From Sphingomonas cavernae (GTDB taxonomy: Bacteria > Pseudomonadota > Alphaproteobacteria > Sphingomonadales > Sphingomonadaceae): 64,000 nucleotides of DNA. Below, one piece after another: positions 27,756-36,699 of this stretch (position 1 is its first letter; each line of letters begins with the position of its first letter). The notes beneath the pieces are model-generated. The model worked only from the letters and a program-made list of their open reading frames with translations. It did no database searches and had not been told where the DNA came from. The stretch lies in contig NZ_QYUM01000002.1 in assembly GCF_003590775.1 (NCBI RefSeq), positions 248,001-312,000 of the forward strand, written 5' to 3'. Both the position numbers and the translations under genes were made by a program.

Positions 27756-29942
27756 TCAGAAATCGAAGCTCAGGTCGACGCCATAGGTTCGCGGTTCGCC
27801 GAACAGCGCGCCCGGTCGGCCGATGTTGAACTGCATGATGTAATAGTCGGTATTGGTGAGGTTGCGCCCCCACAGGCCAAGGCGCACGCCGTCGACGCCG
27901 GGGATCTCCGCCAGATTGAGCCGCGCATTGAGCAGGCCATAATCGCCGATGATATATTTGCCGCCCGTGATCGTGGAGCTGGTGAACTTGTCGCTCTGCA
28001 TCGTGTAGTTGACGTTTGCCGAAACCTGACCGATCGGCAGTTCGGGCAGATCATAGTTGAAGTCGAGCGCAAGCGTGTGCTTCGGCGCGTTGGTGAAGCG
28101 GTAATTGGCCGAAACGTCATTGCCCGCCGCGTCGATGACCTCGTCATACTGCGCGTCGAGATACCCATAGTTGATGCCGAGCCGCACCGAACGGACGGGC
28201 GCAAGCGTCACATCAACTTCTACGCCCTTTACTGTCGCCTTGCCCGCGTTGAGCACGTCGGTGATCCGGATATTGGTCGGATCGGACTGCACGTTGATCT
28301 GGATGTCCTCGTACTTCGAGACGAACGCCGCGGCGTTGAATCGCACGGTATTGTCGAGCCACTGGCTCTTCATGCCGAGTTCGTAAGACCAGAGCGTTTC
28401 CGAATCGAAGCCCTGATTGAAGCGCGCGATCGAGCTGGCGCGGGTGTTGTAACCGCCCGACTTATAGCCCTTCACCACCTTGCCATAGACGTTCGCATTT
28501 TCGGCGACGTCATAGGCGAGGACGAAACTGGGACTGAAATCCTTGAACTTGCGGTTGCCGTCGCCGATGCCCGGCACGGGCACGATCGGCCCGTTATTGA
28601 CCTGGGTCTGGCGGGCGAGCGTCGCTTCGCGTTGATCCCAGCTCTGGCGGGCGCCGATCGTCACGTGGAGGCGGCGGTCCAGCGCTTCGGGGCTGTAGGT
28701 TGCCTGGCCGAAGACGGCCCAGCTTTCGTTCTTGATCGTGGTGGTCGTGAAACTGCGCGTGCGCGTCGGCGGGCTGAAGCTGTTGCTGAAATTGTCGCCC
28801 TCTTCGGAGAACCAATAGCCGCCGACGACATATTCGAGCTGCCGGTCAAGCGCGTCGCCGATGAGCTGGAGTTCCTGGCTCCACTGGTCCTGCTTCGCGC
28901 GGCTGCTGTTCTTCTGGAGCGGGAACGGTCCGACCGCGCCCGTCAGATAATCCTGGTTCTGGAAGTTATCGAGCTTGCGATAGCCCGTGATCGAGCGGAG
29001 CAGGATGGAATCGCTGGCATTCCATTCGGCGATCAAGCTGTGCCCCTGCGAAGTCACGTCATTGGGCACGACGTCGCGGACCAGCGGGCTGCCCGCATCG
29101 GGGCGTGGGATCGTCCGTGGGTGGAGTGGCGAGAGCGCGACATAGATCGGCGTGTCCTCGATCTCCGAACGGTCATAGGAATAGCGCAGGTTGAAGGCGT
29201 CGGAGGGCTGCCACAGCACATCGGCGCGCATCGCCTGACGGTCCTTGTCGCCCCAGCGCTCCACGATCGTGCCCGGGTTGTCGATGAAGCCGTCCTGCTT
29301 AGCCACCATGTAGGAGAAGCGCGCTGCCAGCGTTTCGCCCAAGGCGACGTTGACCGACGCCTTGACGCGACGATTGTCATAGTTGCCGAGCGTAAACTGG
29401 CCCTTGAAGCGAAACTCGCCGAGCTCGGGCTTTTTCGTGATGAAGTTGATCGCGCCGCCCGTGGCGTTGCGCCCGTAGAGCGTGCCCTGCGGCCCGCGCA
29501 GCACCTCGACACGCTCGAGTTCGGCCACTTCGAGCGCCTGACCCTGGCTGCGCGCGACATAGACGCCGTCCATATAGACCGCGACACCGCCATCCTGCGT
29601 GATCTGGTCGTCACTCAGGCCGACGCCGCGCATGAAGATCTGCGTGGTCGCTGCGCTGTTGGGATGCGGGGTAAGCTGAAGATTGGGAACATTGGCGCGC
29701 AGATCGACCAGACCGCTGATGCCCTTGTTTTCCAGATCGTCGGCGGTGAAGGCCGCGATCGAGATAGGCGTGTCCTGAAGCGATTCCTCGCGCTTCTGCG
29801 CGGTGACGACGATTTCCTCGAGTCCCGTGGCATCGTCGAGCGTGGTTTCACCCGTCTGCGCCAGCGCAGGATGCGCGAAGCTCATCGCCGAGCTGCACAG
29901 CAGCAGGCACGTCAACGGCTTGGAAACCTTGTGAATTGTCAT
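27756..29942 (-). CDS. TonB-dependent outer-membrane receptor
   Basis: 728 residues from the ATG at 29942 (an ATG five codons earlier is possible). Seen: signal peptide (LLLCSSAMSFAHPALAQ), TonB-box-like EEIVVTAQKREE, plug with LRGPQGTLYGRNATGGAINFITKKP, and a barrel ending VDLSFDF. It is divergent from a tetR gene, with a tandem operator between them, and is followed closely by phosphatase and SDR genes. This suggests import of a regulated, possibly conjugated substrate. Confidence 0.9.
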   Translation of the reverse strand: MTIHKVSKPLTCLLLCSSAMSFAHPALAQTGETTLDDATGLEEIVVTAQKREESLQDTPISIAAFTADDLENKGISGLVDLRANVPNLQLTPHPNSAATTQIFMRGVGLSDDQITQDGGVAVYMDGVYVARSQGQALEVAELERVEVLRGPQGTLYGRNATGGAINFITKKPELGEFRFKGQFTLGNYDNRRVKASVNVALGETLAARFSYMVAKQDGFIDNPGTIVERWGDKDRQAMRADVLWQPSDAFNLRYSYDRSEIEDTPIYVALSPLHPRTIPRPDAGSPLVRDVVPNDVTSQGHSLIAEWNASDSILLRSITGYRKLDNFQNQDYLTGAVGPFPLQKNSSRAKQDQWSQELQLIGDALDRQLEYVVGGYWFSEEGDNFSNSFSPPTRTRSFTTTTIKNESWAVFGQATYSPEALDRRLHVTIGARQSWDQREATLARQTQVNNGPIVPVPGIGDGNRKFKDFSPSFVLAYDVAENANVYGKVVKGYKSGGYNTRASSIARFNQGFDSETLWSYELGMKSQWLDNTVRFNAAAFVSKYEDIQINVQSDPTNIRITDVLNAGKATVKGVEVDVTLAPVRSVRLGINYGYLDAQYDEVIDAAGNDVSANYRFTNAPKHTLALDFNYDLPELPIGQVSANVNYTMQSDKFTSSTITGGKYIIGDYGLLNARLNLAEIPGVDGVRLGLWGRNLTNTDYYIMQFNIGRPGALFGEPRTYGVDLSFDF

Positions 29943-29991
29943 CGTCTTCCCCTCCATGAACTTAAGGCGAGCGTTTGCCGCCCTTGCGATT

Positions 29992-30032
29992 CTACCTTCA
30001 TGTAGGTAGATTTTCTACCGTCATGTAGGTAG
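29992..30032. promoter_or_regulatory. Two tandem palindromic operators between tonB-receptor and tetR genes
   Basis: Two near-identical 18-bp palindromes, CTACCTTCATGTAGGTAG (29992-30009) and CTACCGTCATGTAGGTAG (30015-30032), spaced 23 bp centre to centre. Each has CTACC...GGTAG half-sites. They lie 50-90 bp from both divergent start codons, which is where a TetR-family repressor controlling itself and the receptor operon would bind. Confidence 0.85.
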
Positions 30033-30096
30033 ATTGCAAGCCGGATTTTATTGCTCCACAAGGGCGCGGCTTCGCCGGGGCGTCGGCGGGGGTGAA

Positions 30097-30744
30097 ATGA
30101 AGGGTCGAGAGTTGAACATGAAACCGGTCAGGCATGCGCGCGGCGAAGCAACGCGTCAGGCGATCCTCGAGGCCGCAGAGACGGTTTTCGCCGAAGTCGG
30201 CTTCGCGACCGCACGGCTCGAGGACGTCGCAGCCGCGGTCGGCATCAGGCGGCCGTCGATCATCTATTATTTCGCGAACAAGCAGGAGCTTTACGACGCG
30301 GTCGAGGAAGACATCTTCGCGTGCATGCACCAGCAGGCGCTCAAAGGCATCGCCGCGAACGACAAGCCGATCGACAGGCTGCTCGGGCTGCTCGACGGCT
30401 GGCTCGACTTCCTCGTCGCGCGTCCCTCGGCAGCGCGCATCATCCAACGGCTCGTCGCCGACGTGACGCCGCGCCGCGGCAATCCGACGCAATTCTCAAA
30501 TATATTGCTTCGCGACGTCGAGATGGTGGTGAATGAGGGCATCGCCGCGGGCGACTTCCGCCCGATCCCGCCGATGCACGTGGTCAACGCAGTAGGATCA
30601 AGCTCGCTCTTTTATGTCTGCAACGGCAAGCAGCTCGGTTCCAACCGCAGCTATGATGCCGCTGATCCGAAAGAGCTCGAAAGCTTCCGGGAGCTGCTTC
30701 ACCTGCTGACGCGCGCCGCGGTCGCACCAGCAACGGCGAGATAG
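30097..30744 (+). CDS. TetR-family transcriptional regulator
   Basis: 215 residues from the ATG at 30097 (preceded by GGCGGGGG); ATG at 30118 is an alternative. Seen: N-terminal helix-turn-helix with RQAILEAAETVFAEVGF, LEDVAAAVGIRRPSIIYYF and the NKQELYDAV helix, then an all-helical ligand domain of the TetR_C type. Likely a ligand-released repressor of the divergent TonB receptor operon and of itself, acting at the palindromes 29992-30032. Convergent with the sulfatase gene, whose stop is 8 bp away. Confidence 0.9.
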   Translation: MKGRELNMKPVRHARGEATRQAILEAAETVFAEVGFATARLEDVAAAVGIRRPSIIYYFANKQELYDAVEEDIFACMHQQALKGIAANDKPIDRLLGLLDGWLDFLVARPSAARIIQRLVADVTPRRGNPTQFSNILLRDVEMVVNEGIAAGDFRPIPPMHVVNAVGSSSLFYVCNGKQLGSNRSYDAADPKELESFRELLHLLTRAAVAPATAR

Positions 30745-30752
30745 ACCGCTGC

Positions 30753-33059
30753 TCAGCGAAGCCGGACCTCAACTTTCGATATCTCGCCGGTGAAGTCGCC
30801 CGTGCCCCGATAGTCGGCAACGGGCGCCCCCGTGTCGCAGCCGATGTCGAAGGTCTCACCGAGACCCGCCGCAATGAGGATCGTGCGGTCAACCTTGCCC
30901 GCAGCGAGCGGGCGGCCATTGGCGCTGATCTTGAGCGCCCCGCCCTGTCCCGGGCCGCGCGCATAATCGAAATCGAAACGGAGCTGTGCCGGACCGGGAG
31001 CAAGCTTTTCCTTCGCGGCGATGCGGAACTGGTGCTGTGGTTGCTGCGAAAAGGCATGGACCGCGACCGGCCGCCCACGATCCAGAAAAAAGCTCCAGCC
31101 GCCGAATCGGCTGCCGCTAGCGAGAACTACCCCCTCGCCGCCGCCCTTGGGCACGACGACATCGGCAATGATGCTGAACGAGCGAATGTTGATCGACGGT
31201 GCCGCCGCCTGCGCGACGCTGATGCCGCTTCCCCAGAAGACCGTGCTGGGACGCATCGCGGGCAGACCACCCGCCATCACGCGCGCGACGCCGAAGCGAT
31301 CGTCGAGCGGAAAGACGTTGTTGGCCTTGGCCTCTCGCATCCACAGCGACTGGAGTTCGGCAAGCTTTGCGGGATTGGCGGCCGCCAGGTTGCGTGACTG
31401 GCTGAAGTCGCGGTTCAGGTCGTAGAGCTCCCACGCATAATCGGTGGGGAGCCCCTGAACGGGCCGCGGATCCCATGGCGCGCGCCTGGGCGTGGTGTTG
31501 GCGAACCAGCCATCGGCGTAGATGCCGCGATTGCCCAGCAACTCGAAATATTGCGTGCGGTGGCGTTCGGGCGCCTTCGCCTCGGCGAAGCTATAGACCA
31601 TGCTCACGCCATCGACGCGCTGCTGATCGACGCCGTCGACCCGCACCGGCATCGGCACGCCCGTCGCCTCGAGGATCGTCGGCATGATGTCGGTGACGTG
31701 CGTGAACTGGCTGCGGATTCCCCTTGCCTCAATTCGCTTCGGCCAAGACACGACCAGACCGTTGCGCGTGCCGCCCAGGTGCGAGGCGACCTGCTTGGTC
31801 CACTGGAAGGGCGCGTTGGTCGCCCATGCCCAGCCCGCCGAAAAGAGCTGATAGCTTTCGGGTCCGCCCATGTCGGGCATGGTCTTGAGGAGCCAGCCCG
31901 TATCTTCTGCTACGCCATTGGCGAGCTTGCCGATCTCGTTGCTTTCGCCCGTCGGCCCGCCCTCACCGCTCGCGCCATTGTCACCCTCGATGAACAGGAC
32001 GAGCGTGTTCTCCGCCTGCCCCATGCGATCGAGCTCGTCGAGCACGCGGCCGATTTCGGCGTCCTGATAGGCGAGCATGCCCGCGAACACCTCCATCATC
32101 CGCGCGTGGACGCGGCGCTCGTCGGCGGACAGGCTGTCCCATGCGGGAAGCACATCGGGGCGCGGGGTGAGCACCGTGTCGGCGGGGATGATGCCAAGCG
32201 TCTTTTGCCGCGCGAAGCTCTCTTCGCGCAAGCGGTCCCAGCCGCCGTCGAACTTTCCCTTGAACTTCGCAATCCATTCCGCCGGCGCCTGATGCGGCGC
32301 ATGCGCGCTCCCCGGCGCGAGATAGGCGAAGAAGGGTTTGTCGGGCGCGGCCGCCTTCTGGTTGTGGATCCAGTGGATCAAGTCGGCCGACAGATCGCCG
32401 TCGAGCGTGGTCTCGGGATGGTGGCGCTGCGCGACGGGCGTTGTGCCGCGGTAAAGCTTGGGCCGCCACTGATTGGTGTCGCCACCGACAAAGCCATAGA
32501 AATATTCGAAGCCAAGCCCCGTCGGCCAGAGGTCGAACGGCCCCGCGGCCGAAGCCTGAGCCGCCGGCACATTGTGATGCTTGCCGAAAAAGCCGGTGTT
32601 CCAGCCATTCTGCCGCAGCACTTCGGCGACCGTCGCCGCCGAGCGCGGGATCGTCGCCCAATAGCCGGGAAAGCCCGTCGCGAGATCGGTGATGAGCCCC
32701 GTGGAGACCGCATGATGGTTGCGCCCGGTGAGCAGCGAGGCGCGCGTCGGCGAGCACATCGCGGTCGTGTGGAAGCGGTTATAGATCAGCCCGCGCGCGG
32801 CGAGCCGGTCGAGATGCGGCGTCGGGACCGGCCCGCCAAAGGTGCTTGCCGCGGCGAAGCCGACATCGTCGGTAAGGATCAGGAGGACATTGGGAGCACC
32901 CGCCGGCGCGCGCACCGGCTTCGGTATCGCCGGCTTCGAGTCCCGGTAGGTTTCGCCGATCGTGCCCGAAAAGGGCTGCTCGGGCGGAGGTAGCACGGTC
33001 CGGTCCTGCGCCGCAACGGACGACGCCAGCACCACCAGACTCAGCGCGAGATACCGCAT
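30753..33059 (-). CDS. Arylsulfatase (formylglycine-dependent, type I)
   Basis: 768 residues with signal peptide (LALSLVVLASSVAAQ). Hydrolyses sulfate esters in the periplasm. Seen: metal-binding LTDDVG (Asp64, Asp65), the maturation motif CSPTR with Cys102 to be converted to formylglycine, GFFGKHHN, and a C-terminal beta-sandwich of about 200 residues typical of long bacterial sulfatases. An anaerobic or FGE-type maturase is needed but not present in this window. Placed beside a TonB receptor and phosphatases, it could deconjugate imported sterol sulfates. The partner SDR gene lies 15 bp upstream on the same strand. Confidence 0.92.
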   Translation of the reverse strand: MRYLALSLVVLASSVAAQDRTVLPPPEQPFSGTIGETYRDSKPAIPKPVRAPAGAPNVLLILTDDVGFAAASTFGGPVPTPHLDRLAARGLIYNRFHTTAMCSPTRASLLTGRNHHAVSTGLITDLATGFPGYWATIPRSAATVAEVLRQNGWNTGFFGKHHNVPAAQASAAGPFDLWPTGLGFEYFYGFVGGDTNQWRPKLYRGTTPVAQRHHPETTLDGDLSADLIHWIHNQKAAAPDKPFFAYLAPGSAHAPHQAPAEWIAKFKGKFDGGWDRLREESFARQKTLGIIPADTVLTPRPDVLPAWDSLSADERRVHARMMEVFAGMLAYQDAEIGRVLDELDRMGQAENTLVLFIEGDNGASGEGGPTGESNEIGKLANGVAEDTGWLLKTMPDMGGPESYQLFSAGWAWATNAPFQWTKQVASHLGGTRNGLVVSWPKRIEARGIRSQFTHVTDIMPTILEATGVPMPVRVDGVDQQRVDGVSMVYSFAEAKAPERHRTQYFELLGNRGIYADGWFANTTPRRAPWDPRPVQGLPTDYAWELYDLNRDFSQSRNLAAANPAKLAELQSLWMREAKANNVFPLDDRFGVARVMAGGLPAMRPSTVFWGSGISVAQAAAPSINIRSFSIIADVVVPKGGGEGVVLASGSRFGGWSFFLDRGRPVAVHAFSQQPQHQFRIAAKEKLAPGPAQLRFDFDYARGPGQGGALKISANGRPLAAGKVDRTILIAAGLGETFDIGCDTGAPVADYRGTGDFTGEISKVEVRLR

Positions 33060-33074
33060 TCCCCCTCCCCTTTT

Positions 33075-33836
33075 TTATTCTCCACGTGCGAGATTGAGGA
33101 ACAGCGGCCGTTCGCCGCCCCCGTGCACCGCGATCTGCGCGCCGCTGACATAGGCCGCGTCCGCCGAGCCGAGAAAGGCGACTGCGGCCGCGACATCGCT
33201 GCCCCTCGCCATGCGGCCGAGTGGCAGCATCGCACCGATCCGTTCCATGCCCTCTGCGCCGCCATAATGATCAGCCGCCGCCTCGGTCGCGACGAGCCCG
33301 ACGATCACCGCATTGACGCGGACCTTGGGCCCCCATTCCATCGCGAGCGACTGGGTGAGGCTGAGCAACCCCGCCTTGGCCGCGCCATAGACCGCGGTGC
33401 CGGGCGAAGGACGGACGCCAGAGACGCTCGCAATGTTGATGATGCTCCCGCCCGTTTCCTGTGCCTGCATGATGCGGTTCGCGGCCTGCGAAACATGCAG
33501 GGGCGCGAGCAGGTTGAGCGCAATCACCTTTTCCGAAAGCCGCGGCGAGGCTGTGGCGGCGTCGGCTTCGGGCGAGCCGCCCGCATTGTTGACGACGAGG
33601 TCGAGACGGCCATGGCGCTCGGCAATGCGATCGACCATCGCACTCACCTCATCGACCGAGCGGACGTCACAGCTTTCGAACTCGGAAATGCTGTCGCCAT
33701 GGCGGGGGAGATCATCGGGCGAGGTGCGGCCGCAGATTACCACCCGCATGCCATCACCGAGCAATCGTTCGGCGATCGCCCTGCCAATGCCCCGGCTTCC
33801 CCCTGTGACAAGCGCGATGCGCTTCTGTTCGGCCAT
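33075..33836 (-). CDS. Short-chain dehydrogenase/reductase (SDR)
   Basis: 253 residues. Seen: TGGSRGIGRAIAERL cofactor motif at about residues 11-25, NNAGG, and catalytic VYGAAKAG. The basic residue in CGRTSPDD after beta-2 suggests NADPH. C terminus SGAQIAVHGGG is typical of the 3-oxoacyl-reductase-like SDRs, and hydroxysteroid dehydrogenases share this form. First of two minus-strand genes with the sulfatase, so it may oxidise or reduce the desulfated product. Confidence 0.83.
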   Translation of the reverse strand: MAEQKRIALVTGGSRGIGRAIAERLLGDGMRVVICGRTSPDDLPRHGDSISEFESCDVRSVDEVSAMVDRIAERHGRLDLVVNNAGGSPEADAATASPRLSEKVIALNLLAPLHVSQAANRIMQAQETGGSIINIASVSGVRPSPGTAVYGAAKAGLLSLTQSLAMEWGPKVRVNAVIVGLVATEAAADHYGGAEGMERIGAMLPLGRMARGSDVAAAVAFLGSADAAYVSGAQIAVHGGGERPLFLNLARGE

Positions 33837-33893
33837 TCCCGTCTCCGTCTCCCGCCCGACTAGAGCATATTGCGCTCAATCCAATCCATATCA

Positions 33894-33973
33894 GTGCTCC
33901 GGGCTTGACCCGGAGCCCATGCCGAAAACGTCGATATGGCCGGACATCTGGGCTCCTGCTTTCGCAGGAGCAC
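33894..33973. repeat. Two-hairpin palindromic repeat (GTGCTCC...GGAGCAC)
   Basis: Outer arms GTGCTCC and GGAGCAC enclose two hairpins, the first GCTCCGGGCTTGACCCGGAGC and the second GGCTCCTGCTTTCGCAGGAGC. It fills part of the 297-bp gap between the SDR and ipdA. The remaining gap (33974-34133) shows no clear promoter motif but must contain the start of the ipd operon. Confidence 0.75.
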
Positions 33974-34133
33974 CGAGCCCCATTTAACGCGCGACGCTGT
34001 AGTTCACCGGCGCGCCCAATTTGTCTCTCTCCATATGGTGGTAGCGGACGATCTGGCCCCGGGCCTAGCGATATCCGGACATCGTGCGCGCGCCGAAATT
34101 CCGGCGACGCGCCATCACGCGCCGGAGAGACGA

Positions 34134-35009
34134 TTGAACAAGCAAATGAGCATCGAGGATTTCGTCGGCTCGCTGAAAAGCGGAATGACGATCGGTATCG
34201 CCGGCTGGGGCCCGCGCCGCAAGCCGATGGCGCTGATCCGCGCGATCCTGCGCTCGGATCTGAAGGACCTGACGATCGTCGCCTATGGCGGCCCCGATGT
34301 CGGCATGCTCTGCGCGGCGGGCAAGGTTAAAAAGGTGATCTTCGGCTTCGTCTCGATGGATGCGATCCCGCTCGAGCCTTATTTCCGTAAAAGCCGTGAG
34401 GCGGGTACGCTCGACATCCTCGAGCTCGACGAAGGGATGCTGCAATGGGGCCTGAAGGCCGCGGCGTTCCGCCTGCCCTTCCTCCCCACGCATGTCGGGC
34501 TCGGCACCGATGTGATGACGCATGGCGGCTTCAAGACGGTGCAGTCGCCTTACGAGGATGGCGAGGTGCTGTTGGCGATGCCCGCGCTTCGCCTCGATGC
34601 GGCGCTGCTCCATGTCCACCGCGCCGACAAGCTCGGCAATATCCAGGCGCTCGGTCCCGACACCTATTATGACGAATGGTTCGCGCGCGCCGCGGACAAG
34701 ACCTTCGTCTCGGCCGAGGAAGTGGTCGAGCGCATGGATCACAGCTATCCCGAGGATGCGCGCTTCAATATCGTCGAGCGCTGCTTCATCCATGGCGTGA
34801 TCGAAGCGCCGCTGGGCGCGCACCCGACCTCGATGCCCCCGTCCTATGGCTGGGACATGAAGCACCTCAAAGCCTATGCCGACAGCGCCCGCGCCGAAGG
34901 CGGCTGGGACGCCTATCTCGCCGACACGATCGGTGCCGACGAAGCGGGCTATATCGAGCGCGTCGGCGGCAAGGACGCCGTCTCCAGCCTCCCCCTTCCC
35001 ATTTTCTGA
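34134..35009 (+). CDS. ipdA: IpdA: COCHEA-CoA hydrolase alpha subunit (steroid C-ring opening)
   Basis: 291 residues; the TTG at 34134 has GGAGAGA at a good distance, while the in-frame ATG at 34146 is too far from it. In M. tuberculosis IpdA and IpdB form a CoA-transferase-fold enzyme that hydrolyses the remaining ring of COCHEA-CoA in steroid degradation. Seen: GMTIGIAGWGPRRKPMALIR near the N terminus, AYGGPDVGMLCAAGKVKKVIFGF, and a C-terminal APLGAHPTSMPPSYG, all characteristic of IpdA rather than of ordinary acetate or oxoacid CoA-transferase alpha subunits. Opens a run of tightly packed plus-strand genes to 46608. Confidence 0.9.
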   Translation: MNKQMSIEDFVGSLKSGMTIGIAGWGPRRKPMALIRAILRSDLKDLTIVAYGGPDVGMLCAAGKVKKVIFGFVSMDAIPLEPYFRKSREAGTLDILELDEGMLQWGLKAAAFRLPFLPTHVGLGTDVMTHGGFKTVQSPYEDGEVLLAMPALRLDAALLHVHRADKLGNIQALGPDTYYDEWFARAADKTFVSAEEVVERMDHSYPEDARFNIVERCFIHGVIEAPLGAHPTSMPPSYGWDMKHLKAYADSARAEGGWDAYLADTIGADEAGYIERVGGKDAVSSLPLPIF

Positions 35010-35022
35010 GGCGGATGACCAC

Positions 35023-35823
35023 ATGACCACCGCACCCGAATTCACGCTCTGCGAACAGCTTATCGTCGCCGCTTCCGAGGCGTGGCGCGGCAATGGCGAA
35101 CTCGTCGCCACGGGCATCGGCACCGCGCCGCGGCTCGCCGCCTCACTTGCCAAGGTGACGCACACCCCCGAACTGATGATGACCGATGGCGAAGCCTGGC
35201 TGGTCGAGGATCCCGTGCCATTGGGCCCGCGCGGCTATGACGACCGCAAGCCCGCGGGCTACCTCCCCTTCTCGCGCTATTTCGACGCAGCGGTGTGGCC
35301 GGGCAAGCGCCATGCGATGGTCTCGCCCAGCCAGATCGACCGTTTCGGCCAGATGAACATCTCGTATTTGGGCGGCACCTATGACCAGCCCAAGGTGCAG
35401 ATGCTCGGCGCGCGCGGCTTTCCGGGCAACTCGATCTACCACATCAACTCGATGTTCATTCCCGCGCACTCGAAGCGCGTCTTCGTCGAGGGCGAGGTCG
35501 ATATGGTGTCGAGCGTGGGCTATAATCCCGCGCGGCGCATCCCCGGCGCGCGGTTCGATTTCGTCGACCTGCGGCTGATCGTCACGGATCTCTGCGTGAT
35601 GGATTTCGGCGGCGCGGACAACGCGATCCGCGTCATCATGCTCCATCCCGGCGTGAGCTTCGATCAGGTGCAGGAGGCGACGGGCTTCGCGCTCGAGGCT
35701 GCGCCTGACATCAAGGAAACACCCGCGCCGACGCCTGAGCAGCTCGCGATCATCGCCCGGTTCGATCCGTACAACCTCCGGGCAAGCGTGCTCAAGGACA
35801 ATCCCGCGGGCAAAAGGAGCTGA
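35023..35823 (+). CDS. ipdB: IpdB: COCHEA-CoA hydrolase beta subunit
   Basis: 266 residues from the ATG at 35023, 13 bp after ipdA. CoA-transferase beta-subunit fold; with IpdA it opens the last steroid ring by hydrolysis. Seen: an N-terminal EQLIVAASEAWRGNGELVATGIG, DRFGQMNISYLGG, a GARGFPGNSIYHINS glycine-rich loop where classical transferases have the catalytic Glu loop, and VTDLCVMDF. The absence of the SENG-type Glu motif is as known for IpdB. Pairing with IpdA makes the identification strong. Confidence 0.9.
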   Translation: MTTAPEFTLCEQLIVAASEAWRGNGELVATGIGTAPRLAASLAKVTHTPELMMTDGEAWLVEDPVPLGPRGYDDRKPAGYLPFSRYFDAAVWPGKRHAMVSPSQIDRFGQMNISYLGGTYDQPKVQMLGARGFPGNSIYHINSMFIPAHSKRVFVEGEVDMVSSVGYNPARRIPGARFDFVDLRLIVTDLCVMDFGGADNAIRVIMLHPGVSFDQVQEATGFALEAAPDIKETPAPTPEQLAIIARFDPYNLRASVLKDNPAGKRS

Positions 35824-35826
35824 TCC

Positions 35827-36699
35827 ATGGCCGATATCGTCTACGAAACCGACGAGCCCGTCCTCTACCGCGTCGAAAATGGCGTCGCCTGGGTCACGAT
35901 GAACCGGCCGACCTTCAACAACGCGCAGAACAGCCAGATGACCTATGCGCTCGACGACGCGTTCCGCCGCGCCATCGATGACGACGAGGTCAAGGCGATC
36001 GTGCTCGCAGGCTCGGGCAAGCATTTCTCCGCGGGCCACGATATCGGCACGCCGGGGCGCGACGTGAACAAGACTTTCGAGCGCAAGCTGCTCTGGCCTG
36101 ATCACACCAACAAGCCCGCCGCCGAATTCCTCTACACGCGCGAGCAGGAAGTCTATCTCGGCATGTGCCGCCGCTGGCGCGAAATGCCCAAGCCCACGGT
36201 CGCGATGGTGCAGGGCGCGTGCATTGCGGGCGGGCTGATGCTCGCCTGGGTGTGCGATCTCATCGTCGCCTCGGACGACGCCTTCTTCCAGGATCCCGTC
36301 GTCCGCATGGGCATTCCCGGCGTCGAATATTTCGCGCACGCCTTCGAGCTGCCGCCGCGCATCGCCAAGGAATTCCTGCTGCTGGGCGAGCGCATGCCCG
36401 TCAAGCGCGCCCATGAGCTGGGCATGGTCAACCGCGTCGTCTCGCGCGACGAGCTGGAAGGCGAGACGCGCAAGGTCGCCGAAAAGCTCGCCGAAATGCC
36501 GCGTCTCGGCCTCTCGCTCACCAAGCAGGCGATCAATCATGTCGAGGAATTGCGCGGCAAGCGCACCGCGATGGATGCGGTCTTCCACATGCACCACTTC
36601 GCGCACGCGCAGAACGATCTGGTGACGGGCAACAGCCTGGCGGGCCTCACGGGCAAGTCGATGGCCGAAGCCAACAAGAAGGATGCGGAAAAGAGCTGA
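35827..36699 (+). CDS. Enoyl-CoA hydratase/isomerase family protein (steroid degradation operon)
   Basis: 290 residues, start 3 bp after the ipdB stop. Crotonase fold acting on CoA thioesters. Seen: oxyanion-hole segments AGSGKHFSAGHDIG and VQGACIAGGLMLAWVCDLIVASDDAFF, then DPVVRMGIPGVEYFAHAF. The glutamate positions expected for hydratases are replaced in part (GLML after GACIAG), so it may be a hydrolase, isomerase or hydratase; the equivalent gene in the Comamonas scd cluster is a hydratase. It overlaps ipdC by one base (TGATG). Confidence 0.85.
   Translation: MADIVYETDEPVLYRVENGVAWVTMNRPTFNNAQNSQMTYALDDAFRRAIDDDEVKAIVLAGSGKHFSAGHDIGTPGRDVNKTFERKLLWPDHTNKPAAEFLYTREQEVYLGMCRRWREMPKPTVAMVQGACIAGGLMLAWVCDLIVASDDAFFQDPVVRMGIPGVEYFAHAFELPPRIAKEFLLLGERMPVKRAHELGMVNRVVSRDELEGETRKVAEKLAEMPRLGLSLTKQAINHVEELRGKRTAMDAVFHMHHFAHAQNDLVTGNSLAGLTGKSMAEANKKDAEKS

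Noticed and set aside
27684-30005. 773-residue plus-strand open frame
   Set aside because: Antisense to the TonB receptor at 27756-29942; no recognisable domain.
34134-35823. Ordinary 3-oxoacid CoA-transferase
   Set aside because: The beta subunit lacks the usual catalytic Glu loop, and both subunits carry IpdAB-type motifs with steroid-operon neighbours.
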